Assembly (NCBI RefSeq): GCF_014904695.1
Contig: NZ_JACXXN010000015.1
Coordinates: forward strand, 62,001 to 126,000
Reading direction: 5' to 3'
Length of the DNA: 64,000 nt
Origin: Nostoc sp. MG11
GTDB lineage: Bacteria > Cyanobacteriota > Cyanobacteriia > Cyanobacteriales > Nostocaceae
Below the pieces are notes generated by a model. The model saw only the letters and a list, made by a program, of their open reading frames with translations. It had not been told where the DNA came from and did no database searches. Position numbers and translations under genes: made by a program. This document shows positions 1 to 9,234 of this stretch, in pieces (position 1 is the stretch's first letter; the number at the start of each line of letters is the position of its first letter).

Positions 1-2309
1 CCGAAATCTCTGTAATCCTTACCGAAGGCGAGAAGAAGGCAGGTTGTTTGTTGTCGTTGGGATTTGCAGCGAGCGCACTTCCCGGCATTTGGAATGGTCG
101 GATTGGCAAGGAAGATTTAGAACGCCTGCACCCTGATTTAGTCCCAATGGCCCAACCAGGGCGGAAATACATTGTATTATTCGACTACGAAACCAAGCCC
201 AAAACCAAATGGCAGGTTTTCCAAGCCACTCACCGTACTTGTCAAGCTATCCTACAACAAGGCTGTGTTTGTGAAGTAGCGTTATTGCCTGGGCCGGAAA
301 AAGGGATTGACGATTGGGTTCTTGCACTGGGCAAGAAAGCAGATAAAGCTGTCACCACGATGATTGCTGATGCTCTTACTTTAAACGAGTACCAACAAAG
401 ATTTTTCATCAATCGCGTTAGAGGACTGCGTAAGTTCAAGCCTAATGTGACAGTCAATACCCGTTATCTTTCCCAAGCAATTTACTCTTTACCCCAATCT
501 GGCTTGGTTGGTTTAGCGTCCGATATGGGAACCGGTAAAACTGAAATCTTGGCGATAATCAGAAGAGATAACCCAGGCTTGAGCTTTTTGAACAATGGGC
601 ATTGTGTCAACTTACTGAAGAATCTTAGCGAACGCCTGCCAACTGCCATGTACTCTGCGATTTCTTGCGGTGACTGGGCTAAAGCTAAAGCCCTCAGCAT
701 TACTGTTGACTCACTGTATAAAATGGCGAGTGATTTGCAGGTTTACGATGTTCTATTTATTGATGAGGCCTGCCAATATCTTGCTCACCTACTAAAATCC
801 AAAACCTGCAAGTCACACCGGGGGGATATTCTGGAGGTGTTGGAGTATCTGGTTTACAACGCCAAACTGGTTGTTTTGGCTGATGCTCACTTGGATGATC
901 TTACTATCGAGTTTTTTTGAGAATGCGTCCGGCTGGCGAAAAACCATTCATCATCAAAAACGAGTATCGTTCTGGTGGCCGTCAGGTTCATTGGTACGAG
1001 GGTAAAAACAGCAGCGCGCTCGTTGCCGAATTTCATGCTCAACTGATGTTGGGTAAGAAACTGATGATGGTCAGTGACAGCAAGCGCTTTATCAAAAAGT
1101 TGGAACGCGCTTTGAATGATGGGACAAATCTTCGCTCTGATTTGCGATCGCTCCTGGAGGAAATGGGCAACGCAATTATTCCAATGGGTGACGGGGCAGA
1201 TGTTGGAGCTGCTCGGTAGATGAAGGCAGCGGATATTGCCATCGATGAGGAGCATTATCGTAAGGTAGCCGATGCCAAAGATATTGACAGTAGGACTTAC
1301 ACCAGCAGACAGCATCAGGATTATTTAAAGCCGGAGGAGGTTTTGGAGTGTGAGAAGTTCCGCATTCAGGATACCTACGGGATGAGCGTAACGCCGGAAC
1401 TTGTGGAGAAGGACGACGGCGGGAAGTTGATTAAAAAGATTGTGGCATTAGAGGCAATCTTGGCCAAGCCAGGGGAGGCGATCGCTGATGACCAGGGACG
1501 GGAGTTTGTAACACCGCCTGCTGTTGTGGTGGAACGGGATAAGTCAGAACGCGCTCGCTTGGCTATTTGTTTGTACTGACTGGAGTAATCATTCTACCGC
1601 GTGGCTTATGCGTCATCGATTAGGACTAAGGGCAGTACTGATGGATTTGATAGCAGGGGCTGAGGTTACTGGGAATGAGGCTATGGTTGAAGCTCTAGCG
1701 GATTTTTCCAAGCGCAATGCACCTCACGTCAAGGGGATACTCAATCTCACTATTCCTCCTGACGAATCCCCCTCGTGGATTTTGGGGCAGTATCTTGCTC
1801 AACTTGGATTGTCTACAGAATCGCGGCGACCGTTAGAGGATGGGAAACGGGTTCGGTATTACAGTCTTAATACTGATGATGTTGCATTTGCTCGAAAGGT
1901 GCTGGATTATCGGCAACAGCAGCGTGAAGAAAAGGAACGAAGACGACAGGAGGAACAGGAAAGAAACGCGACTTACGCAGCTAGAATACAGACACAATAT
2001 GGAGTTAATGCGATTAGACCTTCATCTAATCTTCCGTCCACACCCCCTAATAATGGAGATGAGAATAATAAATGGGGGGGTATGGACACAGATGAAAGCC
2101 TCAGTAATAAGTGGAGGGAGAGAGTTAAATATTATGCTCAGTTAGTTGTCCAAAAGGTAGAATCAGGAGTCGGCATGGTACAAGAACTACTCAGTACGCT
2201 GACGAGCGATGAAAGGTGGGGAGTGATGGTCGAGTTTGAGGAAGCTAACGTGGAAAAGTTTGGTCAACTGATGGCATCTGCGCCCGATTGGGTGGAGTGG
2301 ATGGGGTGA
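1..2309 (+). pseudogene. CyRepA1-type plasmid replication protein, broken
   Basis: Reading enters the window already open (TEGEKKAG, a toprim/DUF3854-like motif), continues through a Walker A box (MGTGKTE, near base 530) and a DEAC Walker B box (near 757), and ends with the tail VEWMG. This order matches the cyanobacterial plasmid replication family CyRepA1 (DUF3854 plus helicase-like ATPase). The frame is broken three times: in a run of seven T at 911-917, by an in-frame TAG at 1217-1219, and near 1560-1575 where reading returns to the first frame. The four pieces are collinear, so this is one gene with lesions rather than several genes. Conserved pieces on both sides of each break show that decay is recent. 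The 5' end lies outside the window. Family call fairly sure; loss of function inferred. Confidence 0.72.
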
Positions 2310-2324
2310 GTTGTGTTGCTTACG

Positions 2325-2629
2325 ATGGCACAACAAACTCGGAACTCATGCTCGATCATTTTGGAGTGAGTGAAGCCAACTGGCAGGGCGCAACGGCAAA
2401 GGAACCGCACTTCATCATTTCTGAAACGCCGCATTATGTTGGGCGTGCAGTTGCCTATCTGGCTGGTGATCCACAAGTGGTGTGCTGGAATGGACAATCG
2501 CTTTCCAGTGGGCAACTGGCGCAGGTTTATGGCTTTACCGATCTCGATGGCTCTCAGCCAGATGCGTGGCGCTATATTCGTGAAGTGCAGGAAGTGGGTA
2601 AACCTGCTGATGCGACCGGATACAGGTAA
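2325..2629 (+). pseudogene. SDR-family oxidoreductase, C-terminal fragment
   Basis: About 95 residues read as the C-terminal third of a short-chain dehydrogenase of the type ending SETPHYVGRAVAYLA ... SGQLAQVYGFTDLDG. The Rossmann nucleotide-binding motif and the YxxxK catalytic residues are absent, so only the 3' end of the gene is present. The fragment begins just after the stop of the replication gene at 2309, so its 5' part was lost at the junction. It is the left edge of a block of non-plasmid genes (to about 4595). No function expected. Confidence 0.6.
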
Positions 2630-2703
2630 TGTTCGAGTCACAGAACTTCGTATTCGTTGACAAACTTCACATTGAAATTAGCGTTCGTTTGAATTTCGCG
2701 CAC

Positions 2704-3115
2704 CTACTGTCTTCTCGGTCGATTCTGCGTTCCTTCACCAGGAGTGATGAATAACATCGAACTTGGTGTATGAACTTTAGCTGTATGCCATATCCCACGA
2801 GGGACAAGAACATAAGCACTAAGCACCTGGAGTACTCAAGCATACCCTATTTTCCGCTCCGTCTTGCTCCAGGATTAAATCGACCTGACCTGAAAACAGA
2901 CAAACAAACTCTTCTCCGGCAGGGTGCATTTCCCAGGTATCCCAGTCTTGATCGAACGTAAACTGTGAAACGAGCCGCTTTCCCTTAAAGTCACCAAATT
3001 TGTTTTCCATCTCTGCAAAAAAGCGATCGCTTACTGGGATTGGAATGGTATCACCGTCTTCTCCAAGAACAAGATAGGTAGAACCGATGGTAAATTGAGC
3101 AAGTTTACTAGTCAT
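2704..3115 (-). pseudogene. cupin-domain protein, frameshifted by a 7-bp duplication
   Basis: The first 98 residues (from MTSKLAQFTIG) run to LSTPGA and then meet a stop. Removing one copy of the tandem 7-mer at 2813-2826 restores a frame that continues YVLVPRGIWHTAKVHTPSS and ends at a TAG at 2704, giving a normal 134-residue single-domain cupin. The cupin signature is visible: MHPAGEEFVCLFSGQVDL, then a second strand motif with W-H. Partner genes suggest a small stress or detoxification cluster, but the substrate is unknown. The gene is a pseudogene only because of the duplication; a recent event is inferred since the downstream frame has no further stops. Confidence 0.72.
2813..2826 (+). 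repeat. 7-bp tandem duplication in the cupin gene
   Basis: TAAGCAC occurs twice in direct succession (2813-2819 and 2820-2826). On the minus strand this shifts the cupin frame by one base; deleting one copy restores a complete, family-like C-terminus. A replication-slippage type lesion. Confidence 0.85.
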
Positions 3116-3148
3116 TGGCTATTGCCTCCGTTCCGACTTGGCATTTTA

Positions 3149-3664
3149 CTAATACTTGCGTCGATAGTTTACAGTCATAAACTGATGCCATTGCCCGTCA
3201 TCGCCCAGCACATGAGATGTCATCGCCCGATGATTATCATTCTTGAACTCGATTACATCTCTGTAACTTGCCATCTTCTCATCGCCCGTCATCGAGGGCC
3301 CGTCAGAATTAAGCGTTAGCATGTTTTTAGCCGCGTCCAATTCGCCGTCGTACAACCACAGATAAGTCATCATTGACCCAACCCAAGTGCCTACATAGCG
3401 TTGCTTCTGCGGGTCATATCCGAGCGTTATTATCATTGTTGCCGCACCACCACAGGGTATTTCGCCCTGTCCTTCAGCTATAACCCAGAGTCCACCAATT
3501 GATCGCACACTTTCCGTTCCTGTTGCTCTTTCAGACGGCTGATCTGGACTCATCATTGCCTCTGTTTCATAAGTCCACTCACCGACGAGTTTCTGTAACC
3601 ACTGATGTTCCTTTTGTGGCCCAGTATTCATTGTTGGCTCCTGTTGTGTTTTGGTTGTCTCCAT
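3149..3664 (-). CDS. DUF1579 family protein
   Basis: A 171-residue protein with the DUF1579 pattern: HQWLQKLVGEWTYE near the start, then IGGLWVIAEGQGE, YDPQKQRYVGTWVGSM, and LNSDGPSM near the middle to end. The frame is open further upstream to 3784, but ATG at 3664 (METTKT) is preceded by AGGAG at good spacing, so that start is chosen. A later ATG (MNTGP) is also possible. DUF1579 proteins are soluble beta-barrel proteins of unknown biochemical role. It lies between the broken cupin and a GNAT gene on the same strand, a loose group of small cytoplasmic stress-type genes. Family assignment is confident; function is unknown. Confidence 0.75.
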   Translation of the reverse strand: METTKTQQEPTMNTGPQKEHQWLQKLVGEWTYETEAMMSPDQPSERATGTESVRSIGGLWVIAEGQGEIPCGGAATMIITLGYDPQKQRYVGTWVGSMMTYLWLYDGELDAAKNMLTLNSDGPSMTGDEKMASYRDVIEFKNDNHRAMTSHVLGDDGQWHQFMTVNYRRKY

Positions 3665-3877
3665 TGCTTTAGCTCCTTTTGATGAATTATTGAGAAATTG
3701 AGGAATGCGATTAGCGCGAATTGCAACACCGTAAGCAAAGCCGCCCCAAGTGGCTAGAAACGTCGTAAAATGATGGAAACTCAAGATTTAATAGTACATA
3801 AATACTATCATAGATTGGCTAATTGAGGTTTTTGACTGGCAGATTGACGAAAACGTTCTGCTTCTGCTGGCTCTGCC

Positions 3878-4420
3878 CTACCGCGATGCGATCACACTTT
3901 CATGATGCCAATCTCCTCGGTTCACGCTATAAACTAAGCAGTCATCGTTACCAAATCGTCGAGACTCAACAAATTGGAAACCAAAACGTTCATAGAAGCG
4001 GTGAACGCGGGTATTGCTGGCAAGTGGATCTACGAGTACAGCCGTCACAAGCGGGTCAGCAAAACATCGAGCAAGTGCAAGCTGCATCATTTGGGTTCCA
4101 TAACCTTTGCCCAAATCAGTCTCTTCCCCAATCCAGATATCAATAGCGCGAAGATTCGCCGGAACATCACCCCAGTAGTGACTATCCTCACGTGCCGGAT
4201 CGATGATCTGGATAAATCCGATGGGACGACCATCAATTTCAGCAATCAATTGCTCCCTCCATTCGGGGGAGCGGTCAAGTTCTACCTCCCAGCCCCAGTC
4301 ATCGTTAGGATCAGAGTTAACCACGTGAGGTTGCTCATCCCAATGTCGCAGCAGATCCAAATCAGCCAAGGTAGCAGGGCGGAGGTTTATCCTCATCGGA
4401 GGTGGTACGGTATAGTTCAT
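3878..4420 (-). CDS. GNAT N-acetyltransferase, AAC(6')-like
   Basis: A 180-residue intact GNAT enzyme. The acetyl-CoA loop is seen in LGKGYGTQMMQLAL and the C-terminal signature in ASNTRVHRFYERFGF. The N-terminal part with EWREQLIAEIDGRPIGF and IDIWIGEE resembles aminoglycoside 6'-N-acetyltransferases of the AacA4 type, but environmental relatives often act on other amines, so the substrate is not decided by sequence. Start ATG at 4420 has AGGAG upstream and overlaps the stop of the preceding VOC remnant (ATGA), showing the two were once translationally coupled. Confidence 0.78.
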   Translation of the reverse strand: MNYTVPPPMRINLRPATLADLDLLRHWDEQPHVVNSDPNDDWGWEVELDRSPEWREQLIAEIDGRPIGFIQIIDPAREDSHYWGDVPANLRAIDIWIGEETDLGKGYGTQMMQLALARCFADPLVTAVLVDPLASNTRVHRFYERFGFQFVESRRFGNDDCLVYSVNRGDWHHESVIASR

Positions 4421-4595
4421 GCTGTTTCTCCTATTTTTTCAGTAACCCACTGGACGAGTTGAATCACGACACCGTTGGGGTCTGTGACTTAAAAGAATCT
4501 TTCACCCCAAGGTTCAGTCTTGATCGCGGTTGTAATCTTCACACCTTCTGATTGACTTCGCGCATATTCCTGATCGATATCATCCACAACAATGG
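4417..4595 (-). pseudogene. VOC (glyoxalase-like) C-terminal fragment
   Basis: Read on the minus strand this gives AIVVDDIDQEYARSQSEG, then EPWGERFF, a stop, and VTDPNGVVIQLVQWV, the C-terminal half of a vicinal-oxygen-chelate (glyoxalase/bleomycin-resistance-like) protein with one in-frame TAA. The 5' half is missing where plasmid-type sequence begins near 4595. Its stop overlaps the ATG of the GNAT gene. It marks the right edge of the inserted gene block. Confidence 0.6.
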
Positions 4596-4881
4596 CACGA
4601 TCACCGGATCAGTTACTGACACACACGATATTCCCCAAACATTAGATGAGGCTGTTCAGGGCTGGAAGGGGCTAAAGCTGAGATTGCAGCAAGGACTGGA
4701 AAGCGCAGGTCGGTTCTAACAAGAACTTGTTGCCAAAGTCGGTGAGGCTGTTGGGATCGCTGATGGTGAGCCTTACTGGAATGCCTGCGTGGGGCGGTGG
4801 CAGGTTTGGGTTAACTTTGGAAGCGGGTGTAGGTCTGTGGTGTGCGATTGGGTCGAGTGCCTTGGGCGACGCTGGGATTAA
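4596..4881 (+). pseudogene. remnant of the gene following the replication gene
   Basis: The frame reads VTDTHDIPQTLDEAVQGW, then after an in-frame TAA in GRF*QELVAK continues YWNACVGRWQVWVNFGSG and CDWVECLG, ending at TAA 4879-4881. I recall this W-rich pattern from proteins encoded next to CyRepA1-type genes on cyanobacterial plasmids, but cannot name a family. It probably once lay directly behind the replication gene that now ends at 2309. The start is missing and a stop interrupts it. Confidence 0.4.
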
Positions 4882-5017
4882 CGCACTTACGCTAAGTTAG
4901 TTGGTGGGAAAAAACACAATCATGTTAAGAAAGATAAACAAAGCTAAAACCCTCTTCCTCTCCTGTATTCTGCCTCATCTTAACTACAAATATTCACGCC
5001 GTTCTACTTATTGCTGT

Positions 5018-5038
5018 TTATGCCGCTTAATGGCATAA
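5018..5038. repeat. 7-bp inverted repeat
   Basis: TTATGCC and GGCATAA flank a 7-base loop, a perfect hairpin about 120 bases downstream of the oxidoreductase stop. There is no T tract, so terminator function is not clear. The rest of 4882-5160 shows nothing recognisable. Confidence 0.4.
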
Positions 5039-5160
5039 AGTCGAGCTAAGACATACCCGCTCTGTGTAGCTTTCCGTACTCCTTGGCAGAACCCGTAGGG
5101 TAGGGTAGTGACTGCCGTGCAAAGAAACGGTATAAAAATATAGGAGAATTTATCAATCAC

Positions 5161-6192
5161 TTAAACAGGTTCTTCTGAAACTTTAACAGCTAGTTTTCCT
5201 ATTTTGTTACCGTTAAATAGTTTAAGAATAGCCGATGGTGCATTTTCTAAACCTTCAACAATCTCTAATGCATATTTAATTTTTCCTTCGTTAACCCATT
5301 GCCCAATATCCTTGATTGCTTCGCCAAATCTTGAAGAATAATCCAGAATAATAAACCCTTGTACTCGCGCTCGCTGCATGAGAATTTGGCTATAGTTGTA
5401 AGGCCCAGGTACAGGCTCAGTGGCATTATAAGTTGAAATCAAACCACACAGAGGAATACGTGCGTGCAAATTAATTTTGGTTAGCACAGCATCCAAAATT
5501 GCACCGCCGACATTATCAAAATAGACATCAATGCCATTAGGACATGATTTAGCTAATGCTGTTTCTAAATCTGCTGTTTTATAGTTGATAGCGTCATCAA
5601 AGCCGAGTTCTTCTACAAGCCAACGGCATTTTTCATTACTGCCAGTTATCCCAACTACACGACAACCCTTAATTTTGGCAATTTGTCCCACGACAGAACC
5701 AACGGCTCCGGCTGCGGCTGATACAACTATAGTCTCACCAGATTTGGGTTGTCCGATATCTAAAAGTCCAAAATATGCTGTAAAACCTGTAGCACCTAAA
5801 GACCCGACAAATGCAGAGAGTGGGCAGGGTAAAGGATGAGGTAGTTTAGTAATACCTAAACCAGTGTTACCCAAAGCCAGAGCATAATCTTGCCAACCAA
5901 GTACCCCAGAAACTAAATCCCCTTTCTGAAAATCGGGATTTTTTGACTCTTCCACTACGCCAATTACAACACCGCGCATGACTTGCCCAATTTCAACTGG
6001 CGGCATATATTGTGGGCGATCGCTCATCCAAATGCGATTGGTAGGATCTAGGGAAAGATAGATAGTACGTACCAAAACTTCACCATCGCTAGGCTGAGGA
6101 ATCGGTTCTTCTCGGTACTCAAAATTACTAGCTGTAATATCACCAACCGGACGTGATGCCAAGCGAAACTGTCGATTTTTGCCTGTGTTCAT
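5161..6192 (-). CDS. NADP-dependent oxidoreductase, MDR superfamily (LTB4DH/CurA type)
   Basis: A 343-residue full-length enzyme of the zinc-independent medium-chain reductase group that reduces alpha,beta-unsaturated ketones and aldehydes with NADPH. N-terminal GroES-like part with LSLDPTNRIWMSDRPQY, then the nucleotide-binding segment AAAGAVGSVVGQIAK near residues 160-175, VVGITGSNEKC for the 2'-phosphate side, and IDVYFDNVGG (residues 220-230), the typical family signature. No zinc-binding cysteines are seen. Start ATG at 6192 lacks a strong ribosome binding site. It stands alone on the minus strand between two fragments of replication-gene sequence and shows no lesion. Likely a detoxification enzyme for lipid-derived enals. 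Confidence 0.85.
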   Translation of the reverse strand: MNTGKNRQFRLASRPVGDITASNFEYREEPIPQPSDGEVLVRTIYLSLDPTNRIWMSDRPQYMPPVEIGQVMRGVVIGVVEESKNPDFQKGDLVSGVLGWQDYALALGNTGLGITKLPHPLPCPLSAFVGSLGATGFTAYFGLLDIGQPKSGETIVVSAAAGAVGSVVGQIAKIKGCRVVGITGSNEKCRWLVEELGFDDAINYKTADLETALAKSCPNGIDVYFDNVGGAILDAVLTKINLHARIPLCGLISTYNATEPVPGPYNYSQILMQRARVQGFIILDYSSRFGEAIKDIGQWVNEGKIKYALEIVEGLENAPSAILKLFNGNKIGKLAVKVSEEPV

Positions 6193-6284
6193 AGGTTTAA
6201 TAAATTTATAAACAGAATATGTTTAATCAAATCTTAGTTTAGTTGTGTTAGCTAATTTCTTTAGAAAGATTCATTAATGGTGAA

Positions 6285-6791
6285 TCTTGGGGCAGTATTT
6301 AGAGCAACTTGGATTATCTACCGAGTTTCGTCGTCCCGTTGAGAATGGCCAATGGGTTCAGTACTATCGGTTGAATACTGAGGATATATTGTTTGCACAG
6401 AAGGGACTGGAGTATCGACAACGGCAGCGCCAATAAAAGCGGGAGCATCAAGAGGCTTATGCAGCTAGGATGCAGACTCAGCAAAGACTAGAGATGATTA
6501 GGCCCTCATCTAATCTTTCGTCTACCTCCCCAATAATGAAGATGAGAGTAATAATTGGGGGGTATGGACACAGATGAACAACTCAGTAATACGTGGTGAT
6601 AACGAGTTAAATATTATGCTCAGTTAGTAGCCCAAAGAGTAGAGTGCGGGATGGAGATGGTACAAGTAATACTCATCACCCTCACAAGTGACGAGCGTTG
6701 AGAGGTGATGGTAGAGTTTGAGGAGGTTGAATCGGAGAAATTTGGCTAGTTGATTGCATTTACTCCCGATTGTGTGGAATGGATGGCGTGA
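6285..6791 (+). pseudogene. second, decayed copy of the CyRepA1 C-terminus
   Basis: This stretch aligns by eye with bases about 1785-2309 of the first replication gene: LEQLGLSTEFRR versus LAQLGLSTESRR, the QYYRLNTEDI versus RYYSLNTDDV segment, the charged coil region, and the ending VEWMA versus VEWMG. It carries several stops and frame changes, for example TAA just after RQRQRQ near 6435 and TAG within EKFG*LIAFTPD. Decay is far deeper than in the first copy. Bases 6792-7034 hold no recognised gene. Confidence 0.68.
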
Positions 6792-7034
6792 ATTGTGGCG
6801 ATCTCTATAAGACTGTGGCGGCGGTTAATGAATTCTCAAGTAGCGATGGCGAAGACTTTAACAGGGAAAGCTCTCTCATCACAAACTATGCCCAAATACT
6901 TGGGGATGGCATTAAGCATGGGGTTGAGGCTGTTAAGGGCATCCTCAAGCTATACGGTAAAGCGAATAGCATCTTAAGCTTTTGTTTACGAATCAGATCT
7001 AAAACAAGTTTCCTAACATAGCTAAGATATTTAG

Positions 7035-8153
7035 TTATTTTGTACTAGCAATAACTTTGTCAATTTCTACTAATTTTTGTTGTAAAAGAGAGCGCATCTG
7101 GTGAAGTTGTTCACTACTACTTTTTGATAGCAAATCTGATGATATTTCATTTACTTTCTCAAGTATGCCTTTTAGCTGCTTCAAATCTGGTTTTTGAGAC
7201 TTCAAGTATTTAGTTTTAATTTGTCTAATTAATTCACGAGTTTCTGGAACAGTAAGATTTTTCTTTAAAACTTCATTAGTTGCTGTAACTCGTTCATCAG
7301 TAGCTTGATTTTCTGATATATCTAATGCCTTAACTGAAAGTGTTGCTAAGGCTAGAGCATGAGCGCCCTTAAGCCCCTGTTGCCGAATAGCCTGTTTCAA
7401 ATCTAGAGGCAAGTACAGCATTGGTATAAGATTAGCTTTTACAGAACTGGGATTTAAACCTAGCTCTAACAGTACTAACAATAACTTCTTTTCTATATCT
7501 GTAACCTTGAGTAGTTCTAGTCTTTGTTCCTGTTCCTCAGCACTATAATTTACTAACTTTGCTAATTCTTTACTGTTGTTATCTCTCTCTATTCTTTTAA
7601 TTACTGTTCTCAATATTGTAGAAACTTCATCAATTTCTAACTCAAGAGACTTCGTTACTTCTTTGAAGACTGCTTCAGCTTTATCTAAAGGGTTCAAATC
7701 TTCAAAACCAAGAAATGTTAACAGTGCAGATTGATCTAAGTCATCAGGCATTGAAACTACTACAGCCCGAATAGATTTCCAACCAAGTAATTTTGCGCCT
7801 TCAGTACGTAGTTGCCCATCTAACAGTATGTAACGACTATTACTCTGCCGTACTAAGATTACTGCTGAAATCTGCCCATGTTTTTTAAGTAGTCGTGCTT
7901 TTGCCTGTATTAATTCTGGTGTAATTGTCTGCCGAGGCTGATTAGGATTTGGGTCAATGAGATTTAAATCAATTTGTACTTCTCCTGATTGATTTTGAAG
8001 TTGTTCTCGTAGCTTTTGCAGTTCACTCTCTAATTCAGGAGATTGTGCGGCTCTAAGTCTTTCTATCTCTACTTGAAGTTCAGTAATTTTTTGTTCTTGC
8101 TCAGTTTTTTGAATTGCGCTGCTAAATTTACTAGCAATTTTAGGCAAAGCCAT
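7035..8153 (-). CDS. ParB-family partition protein
   Basis: A 372-residue ParB/Spo0J-type protein, in an operon with parA (two bases between the parA stop and this start). Residues about 1-55 form a predicted coiled coil (KTEQEQKITELQVEIERL). The N-terminal ParB domain follows with IDPNPNQPRQTIT, a RQSNSRYILLDGQLR stretch (the place of the usual GxRR box, here GQLRTEGAKLLGW), then helical DNA-binding sequence with LNPLDKAEAVFKEV and a long helical C-terminus. It should bind a parS-type site and act with ParA in plasmid segregation. The coiled coil and the altered GxRR box separate it from chromosomal ParB. Reading frame intact. Confidence in the family is high; site recognition is inferred. 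Confidence 0.82.
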   Translation of the reverse strand: MALPKIASKFSSAIQKTEQEQKITELQVEIERLRAAQSPELESELQKLREQLQNQSGEVQIDLNLIDPNPNQPRQTITPELIQAKARLLKKHGQISAVILVRQSNSRYILLDGQLRTEGAKLLGWKSIRAVVVSMPDDLDQSALLTFLGFEDLNPLDKAEAVFKEVTKSLELEIDEVSTILRTVIKRIERDNNSKELAKLVNYSAEEQEQRLELLKVTDIEKKLLLVLLELGLNPSSVKANLIPMLYLPLDLKQAIRQQGLKGAHALALATLSVKALDISENQATDERVTATNEVLKKNLTVPETRELIRQIKTKYLKSQKPDLKQLKGILEKVNEISSDLLSKSSSEQLHQMRSLLQQKLVEIDKVIASTK

Positions 8154-8155
8154 AA

Positions 8156-8947
8156 TTATTTTTTCTCCTTAATCAATGCGACTAAATCATCCGTAATTTG
8201 TTTAAAATCCTTACAAGCAGCATGTTTTGGTCGGTATTTTTGTAAAGGTAAGCCGTGGGCACTAGCATTTTTGAATTCATTTGAGTTACGAATTTTGGGG
8301 TAAAGCTTCAAATGTAAATGCTTGGCGATCTCCGGTAATTGCTCTAAATATTGCCTGTGCATTGCCACCGTATCATCATACATACTTGGTACAAATCCCA
8401 AAATTGGTGGACGAGGTTCTAACTGTAACTCATCACCTGTTGAAATACACCATTCCACCAATTCTGCTGAACCAGAAATAGCCTTCATTTCCAATTGCAC
8501 CGGCACTAGTACATGAGTCGAAGCAGCTAAAGCATTAACATTTAACATTCCTAGTGTCGCAGGGCAATCTAAAATCACCAAGTTATGAGGTAAAGGGTAA
8601 TTTTTTAAGCGATCGCTAAGTGCGTACTCTCCCCGTTTCCTAATTACTAATTCATTAGCGATCTCAGCCATTAATGGATGCCCTTGGCAAACTTGAATTT
8701 TTGATTCTTCCCAAACCGAAAGTAATTTCCAATCACCCTTAAAATCTTTAGATAATACTTTGACTAGAGTATTTGAGACTTCAGCAGGTGGCAATCCACA
8801 AAATACATCCAGAGAACGTTGTGGATCTAAGTCAATTATTGCCACGGAAAAACCACGCTGACCCATTTCATATGCAAGGTGTACACTAAGTGTCGTTTTA
8901 CCTACTCCACCTGCGTTAGCTATAAGTGAGAGAACTATCTGCTTCAT
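8156..8947 (-). CDS. ParA-family partition ATPase
   Basis: A 263-residue ParA/MinD-type ATPase. The deviant Walker A is visible near the N-terminus (ANAGGVGKTTLSVHLA), then IIDLDPQRSL (Walker A'), VILDCPATLG (Walker B), and a C-terminal part ending TDDLVALIKEKK. There is no N-terminal helix-turn-helix, so it is of the short (type Ib-like) ParA class; operon control would then fall to ParB or a separate regulator. It is the first gene of a parA-parB operon, and two 22-bp palindromes lie directly upstream. No lesion is seen. The pair points to plasmid ancestry of this region. Confidence 0.87.
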   Translation of the reverse strand: MKQIVLSLIANAGGVGKTTLSVHLAYEMGQRGFSVAIIDLDPQRSLDVFCGLPPAEVSNTLVKVLSKDFKGDWKLLSVWEESKIQVCQGHPLMAEIANELVIRKRGEYALSDRLKNYPLPHNLVILDCPATLGMLNVNALAASTHVLVPVQLEMKAISGSAELVEWCISTGDELQLEPRPPILGFVPSMYDDTVAMHRQYLEQLPEIAKHLHLKLYPKIRNSNEFKNASAHGLPLQKYRPKHAACKDFKQITDDLVALIKEKK

Positions 8948-8959
8948 ATTGATTTTCCG

Positions 8960-8981
8960 TGTCGGATTTCAAAATCCGACA
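8960..8981. promoter_or_regulatory. 22-bp palindrome upstream of parA, copy 1
   Basis: Arms TGTCGGATTT and AAATCCGACA are perfect inverted repeats around a 2-base centre, 13 bases upstream of the parA start codon. Its place suggests an operator and/or parS-type centromere bound by ParB or another plasmid regulator. Confidence 0.55.
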
Positions 8982-9031
8982 TAGAGCTTTGAAAAAATGT
9001 ACATTATGCAGTTCAATTTGTCATCATTTGA

Positions 9032-9053
9032 TGTCGAATCTTAAAATACGACA
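9032..9053. promoter_or_regulatory. 22-bp palindrome upstream of parA, copy 2
   Basis: TGTCGAATCT-TA-AAATACGACA is an imperfect version of the palindrome at 8960-8981, sharing TGTCG...CGACA ends and identical length, 72 bases further upstream. The two together look like paired binding sites between parA and the divergent gene group. Confidence 0.5.
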
Positions 9054-9234
9054 TATCTCTTGATAAGAGAGAACTATTATAGTGAGTAAAAAATGAAATC
9101 TACACAGCGCCCATCCAACCCAACAGCAACTAAAAAACAGCACCCCAAGGCCAAAGCTTGAACTTGTTGCTTATAAACTTGTAGAGCAACAGCAAGTAAC
9201 ATCTCAGCCTATCCCCAGTAATGAGCCGCAACCG

